A DNA stretch of 37,718 nucleotides, from assembly GCA_001468855.1 (NCBI GenBank), contig LDIV01000006.1, positions 1 through 37,718 of the forward strand, in the 5' to 3' direction. This document shows positions 1 through 7,409 of the stretch, in pieces (within the stretch, counting starts at the first letter, position 1; the number at the start of each line of letters is the position of its first letter). Position numbers and translations under genes: made by a program. This DNA comes from a candidate division TM6 bacterium UASB124 (GTDB lineage: Bacteria > Dependentiae > Babeliae > Babeliales > RVW-14). The notes beneath the pieces were generated by a model. The model was not told the origin of the DNA. It did not search any database and saw only the letters and a program-made list of their open reading frames with translations.

Positions 1-2
1 AA

Positions 3-362
3 AATTGTTGGAATAAATTTTTAGAGTTAATTAAATCTAACCCAGAATTTGTTTTGACTTTGCAAGACTTGCCTTTAGATGATGTGGAGGGAGATGGCCC
101 CGCAGCGGCTAATAGTGTAAATGAGCTAACTATAGGCAGAACGTTACAGCTGAAAACGTCTATATCAAAATTATTTAATAACGGATTTTCAAGTAAAGTA
201 GCAGGAGTTAAAAATAAGGCAAAAGAAACCGCAGAAACTTTAATATCAATGGGAATGACGGGTGGGCATCCAGAATGGACAACCGTAAAAGATCTAATTT
301 TAAAACTATATACACAAAAATTTGGTACATTTTCTTCTGAAGCGGTTCAGGCGCCACAATAA
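3..362 (+). CDS. 3' part of an unknown CDS, cut by the window edge
   Basis: The reading frame is open from the first complete codon at base 3 to a TAA at 360-362, so the gene starts outside the window. A TTG at 54 would give 102 residues, but the frame continues upstream with protein-like sequence (NCWNKFLELIKSNPEFV), so I treat it as 5'-truncated. The visible 119 residues are mixed helical and polar, with no signal peptide and no transmembrane segment; they end with FSSEAVQAPQ. I do not recognise a family. It is followed within 16 nt by an insertion-sequence remnant, so the natural 3' end could have been changed by that insertion. Confidence 0.5.
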   Translation, partial: NCWNKFLELIKSNPEFVLTLQDLPLDDVEGDGPAAANSVNELTIGRTLQLKTSISKLFNNGFSSKVAGVKNKAKETAETLISMGMTGGHPEWTTVKDLILKLYTQKFGTFSSEAVQAPQ

Positions 363-377
363 TAAAGTCAAAAGATC

Positions 378-533
378 TCTTGCATAACCTATAAAAATGG
401 TTATTTTGGTAAAAACATTTTAGGAGAGATTTTGCAGATAAATATCGCAACCGTATAAAACGTTTTGGGTTGAGAGTTAATCTCATTGCCGGAATTTATA
501 ATTATGAATTGGTTTAAAGCAGGTTATGCAAGA
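378..533 (+). mobile_element. Insertion-sequence remnant (IS5-like), internally deleted
   Basis: A perfect 13-bp inverted repeat bounds this segment: TCTTGCATAACCT at 378-390 and AGGTTATGCAAGA at 521-533. Inside, the plus strand at about 430-515 encodes RNRIKRFGLRVNLIAGIYNY followed by ELV and a stop. This resembles the C-terminal end of IS5-family (DDE) transposases, which typically end in RNRRxRFGLRFNLIAxIYNxE. The frame is broken upstream of it by a TAA at about 406. Only about 156 bp remain, so the catalytic part of the transposase is gone and the element cannot move by itself. I see no convincing target-site duplication. The family assignment rests on this one motif. Confidence 0.65.
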
Positions 534-552
534 AGCCTATTTTTGCTGTCAA

Positions 553-1290
553 TTGATTTCCGATTTACTGTCTTTAAGTGATTTCGGAAGTAGAGCATGG
601 TAAACACCGGCATCAAAAAAAGTAAAATTTGGGATGAGTGCTAAGTTCTCGCTTTGTTCTTTGTGTAAAAATATTGATTTGATAACAAATTAACAAATCT
701 TCCAAAATGGAAATCCACTCATTCACCGTAGTTCTCTTTACATGACACTCACGGGAAATGTTTGTAACATTTAAAATGGCGCCATGAGAAAGACTCATTA
801 TCTGTAAGAATCTGGTAAATGGTTCAAAATGTCGGATCAGGCCTTACATTTTTACCTCTTCTTCCAAATATAAATCTATGTAAGATTGTAACGTTGACCT
901 GTAATCATCATAAGAAAAACGAAGTGGCAAGAGTCCATATTTTAAAGCATCATCAAGATTAAACTGTTCTTTGAGTTCACAAACCATAAACTGGTGGAGT
1001 ACTTTTTTAATGCTCGTCCGCCAAGTAAGTCAACCCATTGCCTCTTTAGCTTTCTGGCACTTGAACCGGTAAGAATAAATTTCCACATGCGTTTTTTTCA
1101 ATAAACATATGCACAATGGGTAAAAGTTCCGGTATTTTTTGAATTTCATCAATTACTATTGCTTTTCATTCGGCTGTGCCATTACAAGTTCTGTTAAATG
1201 ATCCGGATTTGCAGTAAATTGATACCGAATATCAGCTTGTCGTAAATCGATTAATAAGGATAATAAATAAATAGACGCCAGTTTTGTCAC
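553..1290 (-). pseudogene. Degraded AAA (AAA_14) + DUF4143 ATPase
   Basis: Read on the minus strand, pieces of one protein appear in order but in different frames: LLIDLRQADIRYQFTANPDH; then, after a shift at about 1158, AIVIDEIQKIPELLPIVHMF (Walker B region); then ILTGSSARKLKR and LLGGRAL in another frame; then LKYGLLPL and YRSTLQSYIDLYLEEEVK, followed by an in-frame TAA at 844-846; then GLIRHFEPFTRFLQIMSLSH and the winged-helix-like DUF4143 part. A further shift in a T run at about 614 is followed by FFDAGVYHALLP. The P-loop end and the last ~100 residues of the family are missing. The family is common in bacteria and often behaves as mobile or accessory cargo. At least four lesions make this a clear pseudogene; it ends about 20 bp from the IS remnant. 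Confidence 0.8.
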
Positions 1291-1345
1291 TTTAAGTCTC
1301 ATTATGACGGTAGCGGCGTCATTTTGCAAATAAATAATAAAAAAC

Positions 1346-1379
1346 ATGAAAAACAGAAGGAGCGTCAATGGGACGCCCC
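1346..1379 (-). terminator. Rho-independent terminator of the 341-aa exported protein gene
   Basis: On the minus strand, GGGGCGTC and GACGCTCC form an 8-bp stem (one G-U pair) with the loop CCATT, followed by TTCTGTTTTT. It lies about 55 nt after the stop codon at 1433. It also covers the apparent start of a spurious 70-codon frame in the neighbouring pseudogene. Confidence 0.75.
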
Positions 1380-1432
1380 TTTATAATTCTAGAGATCTTG
1401 GAGTTAAATTTGGATTTTAGATTAATTTTAGG

Positions 1433-2458
1433 TTAATTATGGTCCGTTTCCGGTGTTTTTCCCATAGCTTTAATAAATCTATCCAAATATCTTTCAGATG
1501 TTTTTTTTGTTACATTGCTTTTCAAATCCAGAAACTCTTTAATTTCTTCTTTGGCTGTTGTTATAACAAACTCTTTATCGATTTTACCTCTTTTAATATT
1601 TTTGTTTATTTTTTTCATTATTTTACGAGTTAGAGTTTCGTTATTTTTTGCACTTATTCCCTTATTTCTAATCATTAAGACAACAAGTTTTTCTGCAATT
1701 GGAGCTGAGATTTTTTCTGGAACGGCTGCTTTACGTTTTCGTTTTGGATTATTTTGGGTATTGTGGGTTACAGGTTTTCCATTTTGGTATTCCGCTTCAA
1801 GTTTATTAAAAACTTTTCCAATAATCTCCGGAATGGCAGATTCATCAACGACAAGTTCGTAAAAATCATTAAAATACGCAGCCTTATCGAGTTTTTTATA
1901 AACCATGCCTTTAACCTTATTCCAGTACTCTTTTACTTCAGTGCTATTTTTAACTTGTAGTTTGTTTACAACGAAATCTTTTGTTATGGCTCGAATTCTA
2001 CGGCGTGCTAATTTGAAATTAACTTCATTATTATATCTCTTAGGTTTGAAATTGTCCGGATAAAGAGTTTTTAGGTAAAGCTTGAAGTCTTTTTGGATTT
2101 TGCGTGAATTTGATTGGTTGATATTACCTTCTTGTGAGTTTTCGTATATCAAACTGCGGCCTTTGGCAATAAATGATTCAATTTGTTCAGGTGTAAGGTT
2201 TAGATTATGTTTTGCGATTTGTTTATTGAGATAAAGCTTAAAATCTTGTAGCGCTTGATGTGCCGAAAGTGACGTGTCATGCTGTGATTCATCATACTGA
2301 GATGCTTCATCAGAAAGCGAAGGCTTGGTTTGTGATATATCATTGACAGGTAAGCCTTCTTGTACGGGATCTTTGGTGCTTCCTTTTAAGTTTAATCCAA
2401 AAGTTGAGAAATTAAGTAAAATTATTGATACAAGTAAACAAATTCTAAATGTTTTCAT
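1433..2458 (-). CDS. Exported lysine-rich protein of unknown function
   Basis: 341 residues. Residues 1-21 form a signal peptide (basic start MKTFR, hydrophobic core CLLVSIILLNF). The mature part is charged and mostly helical. It contains the word DFKLYL twice (72-77 and 124-129), which suggests a short internal duplication, and a basic stretch NPKRKRKAAVPEK in the middle. No enzyme motif is visible. The ATG is preceded by a very strong GGGGGGAG ribosome site, a promoter-like pair lies at 2528-2555, and a terminator follows at 1346-1379, so it looks like a single-gene transcript. Together with the two genes at 2916-5857 it makes a block of exported low-complexity proteins. Function unknown; a periplasmic or secreted role is inferred only from the signal peptide. 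Confidence 0.75.
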   Translation of the reverse strand: MKTFRICLLVSIILLNFSTFGLNLKGSTKDPVQEGLPVNDISQTKPSLSDEASQYDESQHDTSLSAHQALQDFKLYLNKQIAKHNLNLTPEQIESFIAKGRSLIYENSQEGNINQSNSRKIQKDFKLYLKTLYPDNFKPKRYNNEVNFKLARRRIRAITKDFVVNKLQVKNSTEVKEYWNKVKGMVYKKLDKAAYFNDFYELVVDESAIPEIIGKVFNKLEAEYQNGKPVTHNTQNNPKRKRKAAVPEKISAPIAEKLVVLMIRNKGISAKNNETLTRKIMKKINKNIKRGKIDKEFVITTAKEEIKEFLDLKSNVTKKTSERYLDRFIKAMGKTPETDHN

Positions 2459-2527
2459 GTGTTTCTCCCCCCTTAATAAAACCTTGAATTTAAAATGTAT
2501 TTGAGCTTATTACCTTTTCAACATGAT

Positions 2528-2555
2528 TTTATAATTTTGATTTTATATTAGTCAA
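2528..2555 (-). promoter_or_regulatory. Sigma70-like promoter for the 341-aa exported protein
   Basis: On the minus strand TTGACT (2555-2550) and TATAAA (2533-2528) are separated by 16 nt, about 70 nt upstream of the start codon. Confidence 0.5.
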
Positions 2556-2848
2556 TAAACTGAAAAAATAATGAAATTCGGCCAGTAGATAACAGAAAAT
2601 TATAAGTGGAGACTTTTTTTGAAAAATGTGCGAAAAAAGTAACTAATTTAAAATTTGTAGGATGTTAAATTTTAAATTTTTTTACGATGCTTATAATAAT
2701 CGTAATTACACTTATCATCCATAAAAGTTTGAGTGCTATTATTTTTATAAAAGCTCTATTGCTTGACCGCATTCTCCTGTTCCTTTCGTTATTTAAATTA
2801 CTGTATTTAGAATGTTGAATTTGACGCATTTTTGTCAATGGTTTAGAT

Positions 2849-2893
2849 AAAAAAAGAAGCACACGTTGGTGCGGTGCGGTGCTCAACGTGTGC
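2849..2893 (-). terminator. Strong Rho-independent terminator of the exported-protein operon
   Basis: On the minus strand GCACACGTTG pairs perfectly with CAACGTGTGC (10 bp; positions 2893-2884 and 2868-2859) around a GC-rich 15-nt loop, followed by TTCTTTTTTT. It lies 23 nt after the stop codon at 2916. Confidence 0.9.
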
Positions 2894-2915
2894 TCAGACT
2901 GAGGTTTTTGGTTTT

Positions 2916-4778
2916 TTATTTGGTTGACATATAAGAATTTACTGCAGTATCTTCGATATTCCCGAAAAGATTCCGCAATTTTTTTACTCTATTGATCATA
3001 ATTTTGCCGTTGTCCGATGCTGAATTTAAAACAGGGGCATCACCTCCAGGGTTGATTTCTTTTTTTAGTAAATTCTCAAATTTTGCTTGGTTTTGTTTTA
3101 ATATGTCACTGTCTATATATCCATGCAGGAGTAGTCGCTCCATAAGGGTTTTACCCTGAGCTTGTTGTTTGTACATTTCTTGAATTTCGAGCTTTGTGGG
3201 GTCTTCATCTTTTTCTGAATATGTTACTGCTTGAATAAGTGTTGGCAGAAACTCACTCCAAAGTTCCATCTCTTTTTCTTTTAGGTCTTTTGGGTTATTC
3301 AGTTTCATTAACTTTGATTCCCTCTTATCAAGCAACTCCAGAACTTGAGTGAAAAAGCCTTTTGTCGCCAAATTTTTATAGATTTCATTATTTTTCTTAA
3401 TATCGGTTTCGTTTGTTGATGTTGGTTTTAAATCTTTTGTATTTTGTGTGATAAAATTTTTAATCATTTCTGTGTAGTTTTTTATTTGATTTAGAATAGC
3501 GTCGGATTTGGATTGCTTTTTATCAGCTTTTTCATTGGCTTGTGATTTTTCTTCCCCATATTTCTGCTCAACTTCACCTGAAAGTTTGCCAGCTGATTCA
3601 GAGATAAATCTATAAAGTTTCAGCGAACGCAGTAGAGCACGACCAGCTTTTTGTGCCTCAGTAACACCTCCAGTTCCGGATTGAACTTCTAGGGCGTTAA
3701 CAATTTGTGGTGCAAACTTTTCCCACATGTTTTTTTCTTGTTCTAAGTTTTTAATTCTATATCCAGCGGCTCCATAATTTTTTTGAGGTACACGACTTGC
3801 TTGATCAGATATTTGATAGTCTTGTTTCTCCGGAATTTTGATTAACTCTTGTTGCCGCGTATCAAAAAGATTTTTTAATTCTACAAGTGTTGCCCCTGTT
3901 GCTAGCTCTTTTATTGCTGCTTGGTTCCCAATATTTTCATTTTCTCTGGCAAGAATAGCTTGAATTCGATTTGTTAAATTGTCGACGTAAGTGATAGATC
4001 TTTTGATGTCATTGTTTTTTTCAGATTCGTAAGATTCACCTTTTTTCTCATCTTTGTTGTCTTTTTCCGTTGTTATGGATTTATCCTGGTCTTGGTTTTT
4101 TAATGTGCTGTCTCCCTTGTATTTATTCCAATAACTTGAGCTTGGGGTGTATCCACTATATCCGCCATAATTACTTCCATAACCCCCATAACCTCCGCTG
4201 CGGTTTCGCGAAGGACTCCAGTCTCGGCCACTGTAACCACCTGATGGACGATATGATTGAGAGTATGGACGATATGATGGATAGTATGAATATGGTCGTT
4301 TGAATTTCATTTGTTCTATTCGTCGTGCAGCCTCTTTTTCTTCTTGCTCTCTCTGTTTTTTCTTTTCCTCGAGAGCTTTTTTTGCTTCAGGGCCAGAAAC
4401 TACTTTTGAAAGATCGTTAGCGAGAGGTGTTAGTTTTTGGTTTAAAATATTGATAATTTCTTGTTCTAATCTTTTGCCTTGATTATCTGTCTTTATTCGT
4501 GTTGGTATGTCAAATAAAAGAGGTGATTGTTCAAAACTTGTAGAAGTTCCTTTGGGGATTGACGGTTTTGTGGAATCTTTACTTTGATCTTGAGTTGCAC
4601 CTGAATTCGGTTTTTTATCCAGAGCATGAGATTCAAGTTGTTTTAAAAAATCTTCGAATGAAAAGTTTTCTGACGTACTTGCAGGTAGCTCATCTCCTGC
4701 ATATAATCCCGTATATACGTTAAATGACAAGCCTGCTTGAAGTAAAATTACACTTAATAAATAAAGTAACTTTTTCAT
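2916..4778 (-). CDS. Exported coiled-coil protein with Tyr/Gly/Ser-rich segment
   Basis: 620 residues. It has a signal peptide (residues 1 to about 20), then an acidic/polar linker, a strongly charged helical stretch rich in K, E and R (about 130-158), and a low-complexity block at 161-220 with 14 tyrosines in 60 residues, interspersed with G, S, P and R (for example RSGGYGGYGSNYGGYSGY). The rest (about 230-600) looks helical and charged, with several heptad-like stretches. No catalytic motif is visible. Its start codon overlaps the stop of the upstream 360-aa gene by 4 nt, so the two are co-translated, and a strong terminator follows. The tyrosine-rich block resembles aggregation-prone or adhesive low-complexity domains, but that is only composition. 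A surface or matrix role is a guess. Confidence 0.8.
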   Translation of the reverse strand: MKKLLYLLSVILLQAGLSFNVYTGLYAGDELPASTSENFSFEDFLKQLESHALDKKPNSGATQDQSKDSTKPSIPKGTSTSFEQSPLLFDIPTRIKTDNQGKRLEQEIINILNQKLTPLANDLSKVVSGPEAKKALEEKKKQREQEEKEAARRIEQMKFKRPYSYYPSYRPYSQSYRPSGGYSGRDWSPSRNRSGGYGGYGSNYGGYSGYTPSSSYWNKYKGDSTLKNQDQDKSITTEKDNKDEKKGESYESEKNNDIKRSITYVDNLTNRIQAILARENENIGNQAAIKELATGATLVELKNLFDTRQQELIKIPEKQDYQISDQASRVPQKNYGAAGYRIKNLEQEKNMWEKFAPQIVNALEVQSGTGGVTEAQKAGRALLRSLKLYRFISESAGKLSGEVEQKYGEEKSQANEKADKKQSKSDAILNQIKNYTEMIKNFITQNTKDLKPTSTNETDIKKNNEIYKNLATKGFFTQVLELLDKRESKLMKLNNPKDLKEKEMELWSEFLPTLIQAVTYSEKDEDPTKLEIQEMYKQQAQGKTLMERLLLHGYIDSDILKQNQAKFENLLKKEINPGGDAPVLNSASDNGKIMINRVKKLRNLFGNIEDTAVNSYMSTK

Positions 4779-5857
4779 TTTGGGACTCCGGTTTGTACTT
4801 CAGACAGTATATCAATAGGAGTGTAAATTTTGGGTTGTGTCTGTGATTCGATTTCAGGTGTTTTAGATTTGATATTTTTATGATCTAGTGTTTTATTTAC
4901 GGAGCTTGCTCTTTTCTGGGGTATGGTCGATTTAACTTTGGCGCCGCGTACTTTAGGCTTAAGAGGGACCAGTGGAGAGTATTCTGGTAAAGATTCCATT
5001 TGTGTGTTGGCAAGTTCTTCAAGAATCTCCTTATCCTCTTCTTTAGCCTCTTCTTCTGTAACCTTTAGTTTTTCATTTAACATATTCAATTCATCAATCA
5101 GTGATAAATATCTTTGTCGGAGTTGTTTCATTGAATTTTGTAGAGCTGTATTAGCTTGAGTCTGTTTGCCAAAACCTGAGGATGATTTTGGCGTAGGTGT
5201 GTCTGAAAAATCAAAATCAGCGCTGCCTTGAGAGATGTCTTGTTTGGATCTATGTGGTGTTGAAGTGCTTGTTGGGGTAGTCAAAAATATTTTTTGATAA
5301 ACTTTTTTACTATTAATTAACTCGCTTGCTACAACTATTTCATCTATTTTTTTTCTTATTTCATATAAATATTTTTCTTTGAATTGTGGAGATAGCTTTT
5401 TATTGGCCTCAATGTTTTTTTCAAAAATTGTTAAATTTTTATTCATCTCTTGTACGTAACTTGAAAGAGCCTTACGAGACTCTTTGGTAGGTTCTGTTGT
5501 TTTTTGGTTTTTAGTTTCTACTATTTTTGTATCAGGATTAAGAAAAAGAGTTCGACGGTCTTTTTTAGGCCCAAGGGTTTTTGTTTCAGTTAATTTTCCA
5601 GTCGAGCCGGAAGTTCCAGCGGTTGCCCCTGTTGCCGGAACGGGAGGCATTTTGGGTAAATCTGCTTTATCTTCTGCTTCACTTATCATTTTTTCCATGT
5701 CTTTTGCCAGTTGTTCAAAATCAATATTTTTGAACAGATCTTCAAAGACATCTGCTTTAAGCTGAGACTTTTTAATAAAAAATAAGAAGCTTGCGCTTAT
5801 TGCGCAAAATATGATAAATGCCAGACAAAGTGATGTTTTTGAATGTGATATTTTCAT
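4775..5857 (-). CDS. Exported/anchored low-complexity protein, first gene of operon
   Basis: 360 residues. A hydrophobic N-terminal segment (about 11-28, CLAFIIFCAISASFLFFI) acts as a signal peptide or anchor. It is followed by a helical acidic region (VFEDLFKNIDFEQLAKDMEK), a Gly/Ala/Thr/Pro linker (about 73-90), a helical middle, a Ser/Thr/Pro-rich stretch, a coiled-coil-like acidic helix (about 240-285) and a basic C-terminus. The segment just after the signal peptide is loosely similar in pattern to FSFEDFLKQLESH in the downstream 620-aa protein, so the two could be diverged relatives or partners. A GAGG ribosome site lies before the ATG. It is divergently transcribed from the prepilin cluster, with only 54 bp between. 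No known family recognised. Confidence 0.75.
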   Translation of the reverse strand: MKISHSKTSLCLAFIIFCAISASFLFFIKKSQLKADVFEDLFKNIDFEQLAKDMEKMISEAEDKADLPKMPPVPATGATAGTSGSTGKLTETKTLGPKKDRRTLFLNPDTKIVETKNQKTTEPTKESRKALSSYVQEMNKNLTIFEKNIEANKKLSPQFKEKYLYEIRKKIDEIVVASELINSKKVYQKIFLTTPTSTSTPHRSKQDISQGSADFDFSDTPTPKSSSGFGKQTQANTALQNSMKQLRQRYLSLIDELNMLNEKLKVTEEEAKEEDKEILEELANTQMESLPEYSPLVPLKPKVRGAKVKSTIPQKRASSVNKTLDHKNIKSKTPEIESQTQPKIYTPIDILSEVQTGVPK

Positions 5858-5911
5858 AGCCTCGTCCCCCGATTATAAAAGGCTAAAATAATTAATTTCT
5901 AATATAATTTT

Positions 5912-6355
5912 ATGAGATTAGATGTGTTAAAGTCAAACTATGGTATTAAAAGAGGTTTTAGTGTAGCAAGGTCACGATCTTTGGCTTTGAGTGTACGACG
6001 TTTTAAATTTGAAAAATTACAACTTGGTTTTTTGTTGATAGAATTGATGATGGCAATTTTTATTGGGCTGGTACTAATTTCTTTGTTGATGAGAATGCAA
6101 TCGCTATTGATTGAGTTAGAAGACTCTTTTTATATGAGGGAGAAGGCATTGGGGTTGGTTGTTGAAAGGCTGGAGTGTGATGCTTTTGTGAAAAACGGGG
6201 TAGATAAGAATGACAACATATCTTCTGTTATTGCCAGTTATGGACGTAATTTTAGTCTTAATTTGGAACGAAATTATTCTGAAAATAATTTGTTTATAAA
6301 AGTTAAAGCAGAGTGGAAAACATTGGTTGGTAAAAAATGCTGTCTTGAAATATGA
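5912..6355 (+). CDS. Prepilin-like protein (type IV pilin / type II pseudopilin)
   Basis: 147 residues. A long basic leader ends at residue 39 in the prepilin peptidase site: G, then FLLIELMMAIFIGLVLISLL. The glycine, the glutamate at +5 and the hydrophobic helix are diagnostic of class III signal peptides processed by PilD/GspO. The leader is unusually long for a prepilin, so the true start may be one of the internal TTG codons; the ATG at 5912 has no clear ribosome site. The rest has no recognisable pilin core. The stop overlaps the next ATG by 4 nt. With the two following genes it probably supplies minor subunits of a pilus or pseudopilus; which apparatus cannot be decided because no assembly ATPase, secretin or platform gene is in the window. 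Confidence 0.75.
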   Translation: MRLDVLKSNYGIKRGFSVARSRSLALSVRRFKFEKLQLGFLLIELMMAIFIGLVLISLLMRMQSLLIELEDSFYMREKALGLVVERLECDAFVKNGVDKNDNISSVIASYGRNFSLNLERNYSENNLFIKVKAEWKTLVGKKCCLEI

Positions 6356-6918
6356 ATAATAAAGGTTTTTCATTAATTGAATGCACAATTTACCTTGCTC
6401 TATTTTCATTAATATCTATTTTGTTTTTGGGGGTGGCATCAAGAGCTCAACTTAAATTAATGAGTATTTCTGTTGAACAAGAAAATTTTTACAGACAAGT
6501 TCTTGCAGTTGATCTTTTACGTAGAGATTTAATGAGTGCCGGGCAACATTTTTCAGATTGGGATTTACAACCAACTGTTCTAAGACAGTCTGTTTTTAAA
6601 AAGTTAACACTGTCTGACAAAAATTTACCAGAGAGCGTTGCTGTTTCATGGTTTACTGGAAATCAGGGTCTTATGCGGGCTCAGGGGCAATATAATTTTA
6701 CTAAACACGAATGGATTCATAAGACTTCTTGTCTTGTTTGTAAATCCATAAAAGAGATCAATTTTATGCCGGAAAAATGTTTTGATGAACAAAACAAAGA
6801 GTCCAGATCAGAGTATTGTGGTGTTTGGGTTGTTTATAAAAGTGTTAGCTCAGAGCATGCGCAAAAAATTTTGGAACAAAAATTTTTCGTAAAATTTAGA
6901 AATGGGGTTGTGGAGTGA
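6352..6918 (+). CDS. Minor pseudopilin/pilin-like protein (GspJ/PilW-like)
   Basis: 188 residues with a short classical prepilin leader: MNNKG, then FSLIECTIYLALFSLISILF. Glycine -1, F+1, E+5 and the 20-residue hydrophobic helix are all present. Residues 40-75 (EQENFYRQVLAVDLLRRDLM) resemble the region after the helix in GspJ/PilW-type minor subunits, which commonly read FxxQxxxDLxxAG; here DLMSAGQHF follows. Cysteines C125, C128 and C141 could form disulfides. It overlaps both neighbours by 4 nt (ATGA and GTGA junctions), which indicates translational coupling. Confidence 0.8.
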   Translation: MNNKGFSLIECTIYLALFSLISILFLGVASRAQLKLMSISVEQENFYRQVLAVDLLRRDLMSAGQHFSDWDLQPTVLRQSVFKKLTLSDKNLPESVAVSWFTGNQGLMRAQGQYNFTKHEWIHKTSCLVCKSIKEINFMPEKCFDEQNKESRSEYCGVWVVYKSVSSEHAQKILEQKFFVKFRNGVVE

Positions 6919-7409
6919 AGTATAAACGTTCTTGTGGCAGTGCTTTGTTACTTGTTTTTGTTATATCATTTGTTGTTTCGCTTGCTGCAATACGCTGTTG
7001 GCAGGTATCTAGTCTGCTATGTGATGTTCAGTATCAACGAGAGCTTTTTTATAAACGCTTTTACTTAACGAACAGAATTTTGAATGTGGGAATCGATTTG
7101 GCTTGTAAAAATTTTGATACCTTTTTAAACTTGAAAAAATCAACAGATGTTGCAATGCCCATTGATATGAATTTTTGTTTAACAGAGTTTGAGATTAAAA
7201 ATTCAAATATTGCGCAGCTTACTGTTGCAACTGTTATAAGTAAGAAGATTAAGTCAGGCATTCCCAAGCCTAATCGTCTTTTATTGACAGCAAGATTGAT
7301 TAATAATAATGAAAATATTTGTAAGTTAAGATGTTTACTGGAGCGTAAGAAGAATGGAAATGGGGTGTATTTTGTGGTTTCTCATTTTACTCTCAGCTCT
7401 TCTTTATGA
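6915..7409 (+). CDS. PilX/GspK-like membrane-anchored protein
   Basis: 164 residues, GTG start overlapping the previous stop by 4 nt. The N-terminus KYKRSCGSALLLVFVISFVV resembles the PilX/GspK start (basic residues, G-S-A-L-L-L, one hydrophobic helix), although the usual glutamate at +5 is not present. After the helix the protein is a small globular domain with several cysteines (C34, C58, C67, C112, C115). Family assignment rests on the N-terminus and on position as third gene of the prepilin cluster. Its 3' end overlaps the start of the Lnt-like gene by about 56 nt if that gene uses its first ATG. Confidence 0.6.
   Translation: MKYKRSCGSALLLVFVISFVVSLAAIRCWQVSSLLCDVQYQRELFYKRFYLTNRILNVGIDLACKNFDTFLNLKKSTDVAMPIDMNFCLTEFEIKNSNIAQLTVATVISKKIKSGIPKPNRLLLTARLINNNENICKLRCLLERKKNGNGVYFVVSHFTLSSSL

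Larger units (their letters stand above)
2459..2915. other. Intergenic stretch with promoter and terminator only
   Basis: This 457-bp gap between two minus-strand genes holds the promoter at 2528-2555 and the terminator at 2849-2893. A possible 73-codon minus frame (2665-2886) overlaps the terminator stem, has no ribosome site and is not supported as a gene. I see nothing else in it. Confidence 0.6.

Noticed and set aside
208..486. 92-codon minus frame
   Set aside because: It is antisense to the first CDS and to the IS transposase remnant; the plus-strand motif RFGLRVNLIAGIYNYE explains the sequence.
613..798. 61-codon minus frame as a separate small gene
   Set aside because: It is the winged-helix piece of the DUF4143 pseudogene; the flanking homologous sequence continues on both sides past a stop and a frameshift.
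1156..1368. 70-codon minus frame as an intact gene
   Set aside because: The first codons are the terminator of the neighbouring gene, and the C-terminal half continues in another frame as the Walker B part of the AAA pseudogene.
2665..2886. 73-codon minus-strand frame before the 620-aa gene's terminator
   Set aside because: Its first codons lie in the terminator hairpin, it has no ribosome site, and the peptide resembles nothing; treated as chance.
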